Source: Hexactinellida sp. DTS-2022 (Eukaryota > Porifera > Hexactinellida). Taken from it: a DNA stretch of 64,000 nucleotides. The notes under the pieces are model-generated. The model was given only the letters and a program-made list of their open reading frames with translations. It was not told the DNA's origin and did no database searches. Location of the stretch: NCBI GenBank assembly GCA_028753945.1, contig JAPNXP010000013.1, forward strand, positions 1,550,001-1,614,000. The letters are read 5' to 3'. Within the stretch, counting starts at the first letter, position 1; every line of letters starts with the position of its first letter. Made by a program: the position numbers and the translations under genes. Shown piece by piece: positions 1 through 13,504 of the stretch.

Positions 1-67
1 TTTCTCATCGTACACTACTTCATCCATGGTACATTTGATGGTAGGCCTTATATAGAGTAGGCTATGA
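1..67. repeat. Truncated end of a P-type MITE
   Basis: The right end reads, on the minus strand, CATAGCCTACT followed by an AGGCCTACC-like stretch. This is close to the P2 and P3 termini. The same 60-bp end, including the preceding CACTACTTCATCC block, recurs at 28618-28680. The rest of the element lies left of the window. Confidence 0.5.
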
Positions 68-114
68 ACAATCTTATCTAGTATGCTATTAAAACACTAG
101 GCTGTTTATATATT

Positions 115-550
115 TGTTGTTCCGAGTTGATTGAAGAAACTTGACGGTTTCCTAATCTTATTTTTGGCATATCGTGGTAACTCTTGGCACCGGACAAAAG
201 TTTAGGTTTCCAGGCAAATTTTCTCACTCCTCACCAAATTTGGAGAACCACTAAAATTCACTTAATAGTACATAAATCACACCCTTTGAGAGAATAAAGT
301 TTTAAAGATTAATAGACCATGCACATTAAAGATGCAGACACGTGGGTCACACCACATTATCTATATGCTTACTCATTACCACATGATGACGTAATCATTA
401 AAATTGACATTGTTAAATTTCACTATTTAGGTCTATTACGTTTTATAATCAAGCTAATAGTATATAAACCACACACCTACCTCAAATTGGTTGGTGTGTG
501 TATATGTTCTGCCTCGAAGCAACCTGCAAGCGAAGCCCGCTATTTACAAT
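115..550 (-). repeat. Dispersed repeat R1, reverse copy
   Basis: Read on the minus strand this matches the copies at 45598-46120 and 61158-61660 along its length. It starts with a hairpin-rich CTTCGCTTGC head and an inverted ACACACCAACC stem. It continues through GATTACGTCATCATG and ends in TTCTTCAATCAACTCGGAAC. It encodes no protein I can see; the 83-codon open frame here is incidental. The class is unknown; no clear terminal inverted repeats or target duplication were found. Confidence 0.6.
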
Positions 551-555
551 TATTT

Positions 556-906
556 GGCCAGGTAAGATAAATTAATTATTTATCATCCCAATATTTTCAG
601 AAATACGGACTGCGGTCGGGATTTTATTTTTATATTATAACCCATTGGTATGCAAATAACATTATCCTATGCAAAATTATTTATATTCCTATTTAATTAT
701 ATTAGAAAATCACATGACAATGCTTAGATAATTAAAGTAATGCTTTTTATTACAAGACTTTTAGAAATTGATAAATTATGACTAGTTTACACAAGTTTGT
801 GGCAAATATTTTATACGTTTATGTTCATGAGATAACAATAAAATATATCATGACTGAGAATTGGGACGGACGGGGGTGATAAACAAGTTATTTATTTTAT
901 ATGGCC
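556..906. repeat. MITE with GGCC termini, copy 1
   Basis: A 351-bp element with imperfect terminal inverted repeats beginning GGCC and containing ATAAATAA and TTTATCATCCC. It matches, inverted, the 355-bp copy at 36413-36767, including the internal segments around TTTGCATA and GACAATGC. It is non-coding. Confidence 0.6.
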
Positions 907-954
907 TTATAGTAAATGTATAGAATCACGTTCTATCAAAATAAATTTAGTTGG

Positions 955-1315
955 TTAGGTGAAAATACAGATGCACGAAATTGACGCGAATATGTATTTA
1001 TAAATCATTAAAGAGTATTAATTTCCTTATTAAATACTATTTCTCTAACCAAAATATCCTTCCATTCTACTTGACAAACATGATATCCTGTCATATCCAC
1101 TTGCACATCTGGAAATATGTAGCTTGCAATTTTGAATATCCCTTGTATAACTGTGCTGGATATTTACCAGTGCAAAATATAACTGTGTTGTAAATTAAGC
1201 TCATGTAAATTATCATTCAAGGAAATTATCGTAATGTGAATAGCGCTTTATGAAATTAATGCGATTTAAAGCAATTCGCTTTAGTTTAATGGAGCATTAA
1301 TTTCCTATAATGTTT
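955..1315. repeat. MITE of the TATAGGAAATTAACGC family, degraded copy
   Basis: The right end carries GCATTAATTTCCTATAAT. The interior shares CATATCCACTTGCACATCTG-like and GAAATATGTAGCT blocks with the better copy at 53633-53990. The left terminus is degraded. Confidence 0.55.
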
Positions 1316-2799
1316 TTGAGATACTTTAGATACAAATACAAGCCATCTCCGAGTACCGCCACAAATCTAGAGCTGGATAGTCCACTTTTCTGAATGAGCT
1401 GAAGTGAACTATTTCGAAAAATCGTTAATTAGAGTAAACCTTCAGGGAAAATTGTATTTTATCTGGGAGATCGGCTACTGGTTCTCCAGTTGAAGTTAAC
1501 AGGATGATTAGTTCTGTTCACTTTTGTATTTTACTGTTTTAGAATAGAGAATCTCTGGAACCAAAGACTAGTTAATTTATTAGCTAATTTTAGAATAGAT
1601 GATGTTCCAGCACCAGCACTAGTATAAATGAGTAGTTATATAATTACTATAAATATTATTATATGAATGGTTCAATCTGTTACCTTTGGAATTTTGTATC
1701 GATACTGTCATGTTCGCTCCTTTTCTCATACGTATAGTAACCAAAGTTTTATCCAGGAGCGTGAGATGCCCTTTTGGTGTTTAAAATTTGGAAAGTTTAA
1801 ATTGGAGTGAGAAAATTTGGAATGTTCTCCTAACCGCAACATTAGTCTGTGATTTAGGCGTATGGAAATTGGGTCAGACCAGGATTAGGAGCTTATTTAA
1901 AAATTGCTGTATAAAATACTATTAGTAACTGTAATTTAAATTGATTCAAGTTTCTATAGATACCTTATTTATGTTTGTGAAGCAAATTTATCTTGATTAC
2001 TGAAAGCTAATTAGTTTGTAACATTTACGGGTTTAATTCTACTTGTATGACCTTCGAAAATAATAGATAAATGAAGAGTTTGCTCAATAAAAATGGTGCT
2101 TGCCTTACCACGATATTTATCCCGAGTTTTGATTGGCATGGTTTGCAAGTAACTGGAGATTTTTTATTGATAATCGATCGAAAAATTTCGGGGGCACGGA
2201 AAGTCATGAAAATTTATTTGCATAGGTTGATAGGTATGTTGTGTTTCAAGAGTTTTTATGCTCATTAGTTCAGAAATACATATTATCTGATGTCAATTAA
2301 TTATACTATTACTAAATTTTTAAATATTTTGTAGAGTCCTTCCCTAAACCCCTCTTAAAGAGCTCACTGGTTAATGAGGTTATCCACTTAATATGGTCAG
2401 TTTTTCAGAAACAATAAGTCCAAACTTATGTTAAAATAGTTTTGGTTACTCGTTTCAAATTTCGGTTAATTGGATCAAAATTATGAAATTTCATTCATGA
2501 TCTCTTTATTATTTTCCAAGATTAGTCTAATTAATTAACTCTCTTTCCGCTTTTAATAAACCAAACTTAAATAGAATGTATCAAATTATCAATATTCGTC
2601 AGGGGTTTATTTAGTTGCCTGACGGCACTTAGGTTCCAACTAGGCATTGATTCAGTTGCAATTGTGCTTGCAGTGTGATTCCATTTTTGTGCCTTGTTGG
2701 CACTTAATTTGGGCCAGAACTCTGACAAGATTATTTGGCCATAGAAATTCCTGGATAAATCCCTGTTTGGGTACCGTACATTAACATCTTCATATAATG
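1316..2799. other. Intergenic, nothing recognised
   Basis: AT-rich sequence. Its open frames are short and overlap on both strands, with no domain, RNA gene or terminal inverted repeat that I can identify. Confidence 0.5.
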
Positions 2800-3262
2800 T
2801 GTAGACCTGTTTTATCGTATTTTGAGGCGCTATCGTATATTGAGGCGCTGTATGATACACTAATATAAACCATGGATATGCTATTACAAATTATATAGTG
2901 GTATTTTGAGGCGCTCTGATAGATTGAGAAGCTACTATAAATGTGATTTCCTATCATTTTGGATTATATCATGAACTCTAGACTCTGTATAAGTGAACCA
3001 TGGATGCGCTATTATAATTATATTCTAGTATTTTGAGGAGCGTAGTAAACAATTTTCCATTTCGAGAATTCAGTAAATTTAATGTAAAATTGATTAGTTA
3101 TCTTAAACTTTCGACTAACTACGATAAATTATCTCGTAAAATGATTGGAAATGTCATTTATAGTAGCGTCTCAATCTATCAGAGCGCCTCAAAATACCAC
3201 TATAATTTGTAATAGCATATCCATGGTTTATATTAGCCCCTAAAATTACGATACAACAGACC
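2800..3262. repeat. Foldback element with GAGGCGCTC arms
   Basis: The left arm (about 2800-2945) and right arm (about 3165-3262) are reverse complements over TTTTGAGGCGCTCTGATAG and the AACCATGGATATGCTATTAC block. About 220 bp of unique spacer separates them. A related TTTGAGGCGCTCT fragment occurs near 28302. It looks like a non-autonomous foldback MITE. The short minus-strand open frame at its left edge is an arm artefact. Confidence 0.65.
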
Positions 3263-5582
3263 TTTAGGGTACCCCATAGGAATTTAACTTCTATGAGAAA
3301 GTGCTGGCCAAAAAAATCCTAGAAAAAGAAAATCCGTGATTTTCAAACTTTAATATATCGGTCGGACTCCTTTTGCCTCGAGGACCTCAGGTTGAAACCA
3401 TTGGTTAGTACCTAAATGTATTTACATCTATTCATATTAAAGTAGTACTGTACTATATACTAATTAGTCATAGTCTCAAAATAGTATGATTTCAGAGTTT
3501 GGGTATCCGGCTTAATTTGGTCAAACTACCCTCAGACCACAGTAACATCGATTAAGCGGAGTGACTGTATTTTAAAGAGGCTTTTCTTGCTTTTGTCATT
3601 AATTCATAGATTTGTATCTATGAATTCACTTACAAACCATGAAGCATCTGTATGTTTTGGTGTAAAATACTGCAAATCTACGAGGAAAAACGAGAAAAAA
3701 CAATCAGAAAAAACGAATGTGAATCTATAACATTAAATAAAGTAGAACTTCATCCGGATATACCCTTCTGGTATTTAAATATGCTTATGCGTCAAACTGG
3801 TTTAGCAGTACAGTCGAACTTCCCCAATCCGGGCAGCCTCGTCCGGAGGGTGCCCGGATCTCGGAAATAATCATAATTTCTATTGTATAATCAACTAGTG
3901 TTTATGTTCTGATGTCTCAATACCTGTTGTCTGACCTGATGCGCACCTTCAACATCTGATCTTGGTATATGTTTACCCAAAGTATTCATAAATTTCGAAT
4001 ATGAACCGTATATAAAGTTGCGAGATTACCATATGGCCAAATCCAAACCAATATTTACCGCCCAGATAAGGGTGGTTCTACTTTTAATACTTTTAGTTTA
4101 CTTATTTATGTGAACATATTATATATTATAAATTTATAAATGCGAAATTCGTGTTCAGCATACTTGTTTACTAGAATATCCGTTGAGGCCATGCCCGTTT
4201 CGCTAATACACACTGCCAGTTTGAACATAGGAATTATTTCCCACCCCAGGTCAGCGAAATATTGTTGCCGCTAAGTAAACAATCTTTATAAAAGTATCAA
4301 CAACCAAACCCTCCACAGACACACGTATACTAGTATTACTAAGTGTACTCTCTAGCTATTTATCCAATTAATCTGCCCAAGTATGATTTATTGATTCAGA
4401 ATGTAAAGGTTAATATCCAGAATTCCTCGGACATTACTTAATTTCCATTCCAAGGGGTTCAAAAACGTTTCGTTCGCTCGGTGTTCGTATAAACAATATT
4501 CACATAGTGAAACTATTCAAAATCCTGGGTTCATTAATAATTACAGTTAATTTGCCCAAATCCAATGTATAACTACGTGATGAAAACACACACCCAGAAT
4601 CAGGCTTTTGAGTTGAAACCTAGTAGTTTTGCTCAAACTAATAATCCCTGGAGACTGGTATGTACTGTTTAACCCAAAGCTGCGGTGAGGTAAAGGTATA
4701 AATAGAAATTACTTTCACTTTCAATTGAAATGTATTAACTTTCAGTTTCAAAATCACATTCCTAGTAAGGCGAGGGTTGTAAATATAACTTATAGAACTT
4801 ATATAACTATATAACTTATCATAGCCTATCATTATATAACTTATCTTATCTAATTATATAACTTAATACCATAACTTATACATGTATAACTTATTAATTA
4901 ATTAAATAATATCCAGGTTTTACCTGGGCATCTGAAAATGGTCTCGCACGGCCTTGAAGGCTAACTTGTAGGTTGATTTTGAATTTTCGTTAATTTGTTA
5001 TCTATTAGAGTAAACAAAAACAACAATAAATATTCATATTAGAAATTTAGAATGCGTAATTCGAAATCAGCATACTTGTTTACCTAATATAACATTTGGA
5101 AGTTAGTTTCTAACTCATATATAAATGCGGTTTCTATTTCCCCATCGCTTTCCTACAAACTGGACAAACACACACACACACACAAACAAACAACAATCGA
5201 ATTTTGATAAAATTTATTATATGAATATTTGTTGTTGTTTGAGTAGAAGAAGCAATTTATTTACCAAATTGGTGGCCTCAATGCCCTCTAATTTTGGGAC
5301 CTTGATAAAACACGACTTTTTTCGGGGGGTCTAGGCAAAGAAATGCGAATTTTTCGGGGATTCCCCGAAAAAATCCTTAGAGCGAACACAGATCACATCC
5401 CTATTTTATGTCTCACAACCATAATGCGATGACAGGCCGGGACTAACTTTCTTAAAAATTGGCACAAACAGTTCATCTCAAATAACTTCAGTTTAACAAG
5501 GTTACGTAACTCTTCACAAATGTGACCATCTACGATTCAGCAAAAACTTATGCCAAGTTACATTTATTATGCCAGAGACAGT
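3263..5582. other. Intergenic with small simple repeats
   Basis: No gene seen. There is a CCGGGCAGCCTCGTCCGGA scrap at 3826-3866 that resembles 32662-32700. A palindromic TTTCACTTTCAATTGAAA segment near 4710-4755 resembles 55390-55450. ATATAACTTA repeats occur at 4785-4895, and a short CA run near 5165-5185. Confidence 0.5.
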
Positions 5583-5830
5583 GGCGGCGGATCACAAAAT
5601 CCCGCTTACAACGAAGTCATTTAAAATAAAATATGACATGTATAATATGATATATATGATATACATATACGGTATATATCCCATATAACCTCTAATGAGT
5701 CTAATCTATTGTGTTACTCAGGTTACGACGAACTCAGGTTATAACGAATTCCGCTTATAACAAACTCCGCTTATAACGAAATTAAACTTCGATCCCGAGC
5801 ACTTCGTTATAACGGGAGTTGACTTGGATT
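5583..5830. repeat. Degenerate TTATAACGAA repeat
   Basis: Repeated GCTTATAACGAA-like units end in TTCGTTATAACGGGAGTT. This resembles the right terminus of the TA-flanked MITE at 32252-32395, so it is probably a decayed relative. It is followed to 6228 by sequence with nothing recognisable. Confidence 0.4.
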
Positions 5831-6228
5831 TGTATCACTCTATCAGAACGTATGTAAATCTTCTTTATATAGTTGTTAAATGTGCAGTACAACAACAGAA
5901 CGATGCGATCAGTATCCTTACCAATAAGGCAATGACCCTATAGGAGTTGTTTTGATTTATGTCATTGATCCTTTACACTCCTCAGCCGTTTTTCCTAACA
6001 CGTTCAGAAATAACACAGAATGCCTGTTTGTTGACTTGATTGGAAAGTAAATCCTCCTTTCTCCAGAAGGAAACAGTTGCCTCGGTGATATTTACATTGT
6101 TGCCAACCCGATTCCTTTTTCGTCTTCGCTGATGGTTCTTGTCATTTGTTGGTGGACCCTCGCTATTACCATCAAAATAACGGTCGCTTAACCATAATGC
6201 TCTACAGTAAATGAAGCTATACATCTGC

Positions 6229-6437
6229 ATAGGCGTCGTAAGCACGAGGATTGGACATTCGGGCCGCCTGGTAAATGGAAAACTAGGGCTGTGCCAACTG
6301 CTTGAGTGCCGTAGTTCCATACTTCCCTATACAATGTACTATTACCCGGAGTTCGCCCGGACCCCGGATAAAGTTATAGGTAGCTTCTGGTAACATGAGT
6401 AGTTCCTCTGGTTTCCCGGACATGTCCGGGTATCCTG
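6229..6437. repeat. Degraded GCGTCGTAA MITE
   Basis: It begins CATAGGCGTCGTAA, the exact terminus of the 156-bp MITEs at 33586 and 48388. GGGCCGCC and CCCGGACATGTCCGGG blocks follow. The opposite terminus is lost. The overlapping open frames on both strands fall in this GC-rich repeat and are not genes. 6438-7052 holds nothing recognisable. Confidence 0.5.
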
Positions 6438-7052
6438 GTGGTTGACAGCAACTGATCATCAGCGATCGAACTGAATGTCCTACCTTCAGCCCATTTCAAC
6501 TCTTGCAAATTGCACTGTGGAAAATAGGCTTAATAGGCAAAGATTTCACAACAATATTTAGTCAATTCTTCTTTTCCTTATTGTACTTTAATATCAATGG
6601 ATTAATTAAATGGAAATTTAATCCATTGAATTGGTCCTGAGCCTAATAATATCTATTTCAAGTAAGTCTATTTCGGATGACAATTAAATTGTTGAAAAAC
6701 CGCAAAAATATGTACGAATTCAAGTTGATATTCGACATTTCTTTTACTCTTTGTCTATATTACATGCTATATATGCCATAGACTGAGAAATTACAAGGAT
6801 TACATGTAAATTCGATTGTTTTTGGAAGAATTTTCTAACGAATGTTCGTCAATTTTTCCTATTTGGGGTCTCTGAATTTTTCCGGTGTGATTAGTGCTTC
6901 ACCTTTTGGTTAACACAATTTGACAAAAAACTGCTTAGTGTGGACTCAATCTAAATATGTTTTTAAATTGTTTTTTATTTTGTTTTTTGACCCTCCCAAG
7001 ACCGCCCAAACCAAATTTATTCAAATTCAATTATGGCGGTGAAAGAAATCGC

Positions 7053-7550
7053 ACTGGTTTATATTTATGCCCATCGTGAATATTTAACTCAATTGACTAA
7101 TTTCCCTTCTAGTCTATAGCAAACAATTATTTAACATAATTTAAATTTATATCGCTTATATTTTAACACATACTAGTGCCTAGTGGCTACGGATTAAAAA
7201 TATTTCAAAAGAGCGTATGGAAGTATGTAACAAATATATTAGGCGATTTCGTCAAAATTAAGCTCGCAAGCGTCATTTGAACAGAATGTGCATGATATAT
7301 CAGTCCGTAATAGTGTAATAGCTACCATGCACTGGTCGAAAATTGTTTCATGGTTATTGGTTACACAGATTAATCAAGATTTTACTAAGAACATCCTAAA
7401 TACCATATAAAATATTAGCAACTTTTGGAAATGTTCCAAATTACCAAAAATGGATAGTTCATTCTTTTACTCAACAATCTTGATTAGCCAACTTTTTGGA
7501 ACCATTCAAATTGGTCCAGATAATCCCCATTTCGGATTATTTAGGTTGAA
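7053..7550. repeat. Repeat R2, left half (P1 insertion target)
   Basis: From TGGTTTATATTTATGCCCAT onward it matches 62906-63394 closely. It stops at GGTTGAA (7544-7550), where P1 begins. The repeat resumes at 13505 on the other side of P1, so R2 was interrupted by the P1 insertion. It is non-coding and of unknown class. Confidence 0.75.
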
Positions 7551-9955
7551 CATGGCCTACTATATTATACGGCTAGATAAGTTAATTATTTTCCATTATA
7601 TTTCTAGGCCAGTGTTTACTTTCTAATTGCTCGTAAAATAAAGTACCTATTGTCACGGAATATACTAAACTTAGGTTTTCAAATACGCTGGAAACATCTA
7701 AAATACTTTTGAAAATGATTTCACATCAGATTTAACCACAATGACGTAATCAAATATGCATTCCCATATATGGTAATTATTACTCTATATTGAACTAAAT
7801 CAAAAAATCAGAAAATTCGTTCTTTTATTATTTTCTATTTGCACAAGAAATACAAGCATTATAAGTGATGGGAGAAGGTGCACAATTATGTTTTCGCAGG
7901 GGTGGTGTATCTGCTGTTAAGGGTAATCTGTATTGATATTCGGGCGTTCACGGTGAATCTCAGAATTGCATAATTTACTACTAGGAATACTCTAGATGAG
8001 ATAGAGATTGACTTCTATGATTTTTTTTTTCTTAATTTTCAATCAAGATGGTGTTTTTTAATAAAATAAGACGTCGACTTCCTTATATGGGCATGACATT
8101 TTTTCAAAATTGTTGAATCTTTTTGAATTTTTGAACATATTATTATGAGACTATTTCCTCTCAGTAATAATTTTTATTTTATTTATTTTTGCAGAAGAAA
8201 CGATGCTAAAGGGCATTTTTTCAAAATAATCATAAAACGCAGTCGTGCACTAAACTATCGTTATAAAATGTTAGAAGAAAATTTTTTCAATTCTAGTTCA
8301 AGGGTCTGAGGATGCATCATGTGTTACCCCAGAGAAATTATTTGACTTTCTGATTATTATTTTTGGTTTTATAAGCATTCTAAGGCTGCGGCCCACGAAG
8401 TTTTCAGAATTTCAACATCAAAAGAGGTGATAAAATTCTACACTGCCATATATTGTTCCCAAAATTAAAAATTTCGGAATCTACAGGTCAAAATATACAG
8501 GTTCACGTCAAAAAGTTCAGGAATATGTCAAAAATTAGGAAATTAGGGGCATAAAAGAATATGAAGGGTATGCAAGTACCCGGTGATCATATATTACTGT
8601 GGGAAATTGGACAGCAGAATAATTCTGTTATTCTTCATAAAAATGCGCCAGCTTCTTATCTATGCGTAGCATTTGTTTTCAACACTTTTACAATAATATA
8701 TCATGAGTTATGACCAATTTATGACTATGGTTTTGTCTGTTTTGTCATATTTTCACACCTCAAGGCCCTCAAATATACAATAAAGTATTATATAAAACAC
8801 CAATTTGGTAATACAAATATGGAAATAGCATTTGCGCACAAAATGAGACGTTACACAACACGATCCAATCATTATTCGATAAGTTATGGACTTTTGGGCC
8901 ACAGAAGGGGGCAAAAAATCTGACATTTCACACCTGTTGATATTTCAGAAACGCTTTGAGATAAAATGATCATAGGCATTAGAAAATACTGTAAATACCT
9001 GACTTTCTATACGTATATAATACATTTTAGGACTCTAGGTGTCACACTTTTTAACATGACCATATATGGTAATTTGATGTGCCCAATTTTGATGACGAAG
9101 CAAATTTTGTAACTCTTGATCTCTGGACAGCAGAGACTAGCTCTAAAATTCTAGTCACATCATGATACTATTTCTTACTCATTGGATAAACTTTTGGGAT
9201 TATATTATAATTCGTATGAGGTGTTCTGATTTCAAATGCCCAAATATGGTGGTGTCAAAGTGGCAATATGTTAAAAAGCTGACAAAAATCCAACTTCTGA
9301 TCCAAATGAGATAGAGCTTAGCTCTAAATTTCTAAAAATAGTCTAATTCAATTTCAAATGACATTATCTATTTTATGCAGTTTAGGAACTCCTTTTCCTC
9401 GCACTTTCATATTCTGGACTCAGCCACTTCGACACAAATTAATTAAATGCTAATTATGAAGGTGTAATAAAAGACCATTTGGGCATATGGATGTAAAAAA
9501 GAGAATTTTTATTCTAGAAAGTCAAACTTTTTTTTAAAATGCTCAGTATATGTAGGCGCATGTTTTAAAAGCGGGCAGTTTTGGCAATATAATACAAAAA
9601 AATTGAATTAGTATACTTTTAATGAAAAATAGTGGGTTTTTTTTGACCAATTTCACAAAAATGACAATAACATAGAGTAGATTAAAGAAAAAGCATATTT
9701 CGGTTCGATTTAAAACATTGAGTATTGACTCAGGTATATTTTATAATTGACATGTTTCGCGCTAAAAACTAACATAAAAATTTTTTGTAAATATTTGGCT
9801 AGTATGGATTAGGCCTATATTGACATTGTCTAGTTCATAACTAAGGATATATACATAGTAGAACTCTAATATTTTCAGGGATATCTTAGATATATTAGTA
9901 CTATCCAAAAACGCAATAAAAACATTAGGTCGTCGGGTGTCAAAATATCAGTACA

Positions 9956-10400
9956 GAGTACCCTTAACAGCCATTTTGGCTATTTGTTGTTAACAGCTAA
10001 CTATTTACTGTTAACAGCTAAGAATTCGTCCCCAATTGGCATTAAACCTTAACTGCATTTAAGTCGCCTTCAAGTTCCTAATTAACGTAAATCTAAGCTG
10101 TTAACAGTCAATGTAAGCTGTTAACAGCCCAATTTTAAGCTTTAACAGCCAATTCAAGCTGTTAACAGCCAATTCTAGCTATTACAGTTATACTCAAAAA
10201 TGTTTAAATTAGAATTGAATTGTATATCGTATTTAACTAAATGGTTATATAATAATATTTTCATGATTATTGGTTAGATTATATAACATTATTTAAATTA
10301 TTGCATTGGTCAGCAACTAGCTGTTAACAGCTTCGATTTTCATTTGCTGTTAACATCCAATGCCTGTTAAAAGCGCTGTTAACAGCTTGGCTGTTTCCAT
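9956..10400. repeat. Cluster of AGCTGTTAACAGC palindromes inside P1
   Basis: About eight to ten full or partial copies of the palindrome GCTGTTAACAGC lie in roughly 430 bp between the transposase 3' end and the left half of P1. Examples are near 9989, 10011, 10099, 10118, 10156, 10320 and 10373. Spacing is irregular (about 15-40 bp within two sub-clusters). Nothing similar was noticed in P2 or P3. It could be a transposase-binding array or just a repeat expansion. Confidence 0.7.
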
Positions 10401-10476
10401 CCCTGGGTTTTCTGTCGTTTGTTAAATTTAAATGCGGAAACCTGATCTTTACGGCGGGTTTCAGTGATCTGCTTCC

Positions 10477-12947
10477 TTAAATTGTTAAATCGATATTAGA
10501 AAGGATATTGTTCACCAATTCTCTTGATTTAATCGAGTGTTCAGTACAAGCATACGAAGTATCCCAGTCATCTGTTGCAAGATTCAGTAATTCTTGAGCT
10601 AATGTTTTCCAAGGATAGTCAGAATCTCGAATGTATCCTTCTGAGACTTCTAACGAACAAAAAGCACTGGATACATAACGGTGTAAAGATGTACTGGGAA
10701 GAGTCAAACCACCCTGATTTAAGTTGTTTAAGTATTCAGATGAAACTTTGCAATTCTGCAAGGAACGTAAACAGTCAGGGCACTTCAGTCTTTCAGCTAG
10801 AGACAAGGAAATATACCGGAACTGTAAACGGTTACTTGTTGGGAATCCTCTGTTAAGTGTAAATCATCACAATTATTTATAAATATTTCCTGTGCGAATT
10901 CCTTGATTGATGAAGTGGAAATATTGGGGATATATAAAGAGCTAATGTCAATATTTCTCTTTAGGAGAGATTTCAATTTTATTATAGATTCTGATCTGAG
11001 CACTTCTTGTAAACTCACTAAAAAGCGTCCTCCACTTAACCGCCGATATTGTGAAAACCTTCGCTCTAATGGGTCACTTTGCAAACGACCAGTTAAAATG
11101 TATTCATATCTTTCATTGAGCAATTCAAGAGATAGCTCAGAGATGGCATAATTGTTTGGATTAGTGCTTTGAATGTTTGTTGGGATAATCCAAACTTTTT
11201 CGAGTCTAGCCATGTATACAGCCAACTACTAAAATAGAAAAGAAATTCTATTTTGCAATCATTTCGGACTAAAGCGTTTTCTTGAGTTAGAGGATGAAAC
11301 CGCTCTTTCGAATTGACACATACCGACCAGATCCGAATCAAGTTAAAAACCCAGCAATAACCTCCTCTTCGGGAAGGTATAAACGAATACCGCTATAGTC
11401 GTTTAACGGAATACTGCAAGTACTAAAGCCACAGACTGCTTGTTAGTTCCTGGATGAATTACTGAGGAGTTGATCTTATATGCAGCACGGAGGTGCGAAG
11501 ATAAGTGTACGTCTCTTTCATGAATTGTGTGAAGATGTGACCACTGAACAAATCCCGCTGGAAAAGCAATATTGAAGTTTGCAGAAGTAAATTGAAAAGC
11601 TGGTATATCAAAAAGCTTTTTTGACAGCAGGTTATTTCTGATTTTTTATTGAGGTGACAAGAATCGAAGAGAGGATAGATATTCTGATGAGAAAGGTATG
11701 GTTTAGTAATCTTATAATTCTTGTCTTGAAATTTGTAATTAGCTAGGAGTATATTATAAGCTTTCACATTTGTTGTATGGTTATCTGAAATGATAGCTCT
11801 TACTCTGAACTGAGATTTCGTGAGTAATGAGATACACTTTTCAATATTTTTGCAAACAATTTCACCTGAATTCTTAACAAGAGGTATGGATGAAATAACA
11901 AATGGGATCGACTTACTGAGCGATGATACAACCATAAAACATAAATACTTGCGTACATATCCATATCCGCATTGCAACCAATTATGAGTATGTCCATCGA
12001 ATTGAACCTCAGATTGGAGATGCATCTCATCAAGTAAGATTACTAAGTCATTGCCAATACAGTTCGAGTCACGTAAAGCTTGAAGGGCTTGACAGTTGCT
12101 AATCGAGGGAGATTTAAGTTGACGCAGAAGTGAGTTGCTTAGAAGAGGGATGTATTTTTTAAGATTACAATATGCTGAATTAGAAGTATTCCTCAATATC
12201 AAAGAAAACTTAAGAACTTGGGATGAGTACTTTGGTCTTCCGCAAGGGCTAAAATAACAAAGTTTAAGTAGTTCTTTAATAACATCTACGTCAAACTTTG
12301 TGTTAAAATTCCGACAATAGTTTGGTAAATTTTCGAGAGTATCAAGATGGGTTAATTAATGACCAGAAGACTCTTGGATATAACTCTATGAATCGGCGAT
12401 CCTTCATAACTAAGTTGGACACGGAAGTCTATGTAGATAGTTATGCATTCCTTTACAGATGCCACGCCAGAGCAGATAACGAGATTGTAAGCAGTTACAA
12501 AACCTTCTTCGATGCGTAGTTTAAAATCAACATACTCTGGAGCTTGTCTGAGGTATTCAACAATATCTAGGAATTGCCTAATTCTGAATTTTGCTCGAAT
12601 ATAGAAATCTCGTCTGGCTGGAAGATGCGTTCTTTTGGCTGTGGACGTGATTTAGTCGGTACTGTAGCTAGACTCTGATGGATTAACAGCGGATGGAATG
12701 TTGGAATAGGATTTCAGTCGTAATTTAATCTAGTAAAATTCAGATCTGTAACTTTCAGGCACCTTGGATCAAAGTGTTGTGAACAGATGAAAGAATTATC
12801 TGTTAAGACATAATCAGCATGTCTGTTGAGAAAGGTCAACCATTTAGCAACAAGTTCTTGCTTCTGTGGAAACTAGCGAGAGTAATTCGGTCCATGTCCA
12901 TGTTTATAACCGGAATTACATCCAACAACAGAGCACTTGTTCGGCAT
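10477..12947 (-). pseudogene. P-element-type THAP transposase, decayed (P1)
   Basis: It starts at an ATG at 12947 with a THAP zinc-finger (MPNKCSVVGCNSGY, then ICSQHF: a C-x4-C ... C-x2-H pattern) that would bind the element's ends. A TAG interrupts it at 12873-12875. The next well-preserved part (12202-11459, 247 codons) holds the RNase-H-like core: LLDEMHLQSEV near 12020 supplies the first acidic residue, and ISDNHTTN near 11785 the second. A frameshift near 11650 breaks the DSCHL motif; the other frame continues IKNQ/IRNN-like, then LRAAYK and HPGTNKQS as in P transposases. The C-terminal part (11225-10797, then 10806-10477 in a new frame) has DPLERRFSQYRRLSGGRF and CPDC. The family assignment rests on motif order; the gene cannot make a whole protein. 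Confidence 0.85.
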
Positions 12948-13504
12948 AGCTCTTTATAGAAGGATAATAATTGAATCTAATAAGGAAATAAACAGGTATC
13001 GTAAGTTACCAGTGCATCGAAGAAAGGCTAATAGAATAATTAGAGACAATATTAAAAATTTAAATGTTTTTCACTTTTGTATAATTATATTCTTACAAAA
13101 TAGAATTTATTAATGGTTCATCAATAATATTATATGTCATATACTATTAAATATAACACAAGATATTTAGACTGATCACAAATTGCTATGGACAATTGAC
13201 AACATGCCAAATGGATACTGGAAAGAATAAAGTATCATTTTCTAATTTTTTGATTTATTTTAAAAGTATAGAGTAATAATTACCATATATGGGTATGTAT
13301 AATTGAATACGTCATTGTGGTTAAATTTGATGTGAAATCATTCTCAAAAGTATTTTAGATGTTTCCAGCGTATTTGAAAACCTAAGTTAGTTTATTCCAT
13401 GACAATATGTAATTTATTTTACGAGCAATTAGAAAGTAAACACTGGCCTGGAAATAAAATGGCAAATACTTGACTTATCTCGCCGTATAATATAGTAGGC
13501 CATG

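Larger units (their letters stand above)
7551..13504 (-). mobile_element. P1: P-superfamily DNA transposon with long TIRs
   Basis: A 5.95-kb element bounded by terminal inverted repeats of about 270 bp (7551-7819 and 13237-13504) that start CATGGCCTACTATATTATAC. It is flanked by the 7-bp direct repeat GGTTGAA at 7544-7550 and 13505-13511. It contains one decayed THAP/P-type transposase gene on the minus strand (12947-10477) and a palindrome cluster at 9956-10400. 7820-9955 is a long AT-rich stretch without a gene. The uninterrupted site is preserved at 62906-63507, which confirms both borders. The transposase has stops and frameshifts, so the copy cannot be autonomous. Confidence 0.88.

Noticed and set aside
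5982..6393. 112-codon minus and 60-codon plus open frames.
   Set aside because: They overlap each other on opposite strands, enter the degraded GCGTCGTAA MITE, and show no domain.
10575..11151. Plus-strand open frames of 93 and 82 codons.
   Set aside because: They are complementary-strand shadows of the P1 transposase C-terminus.
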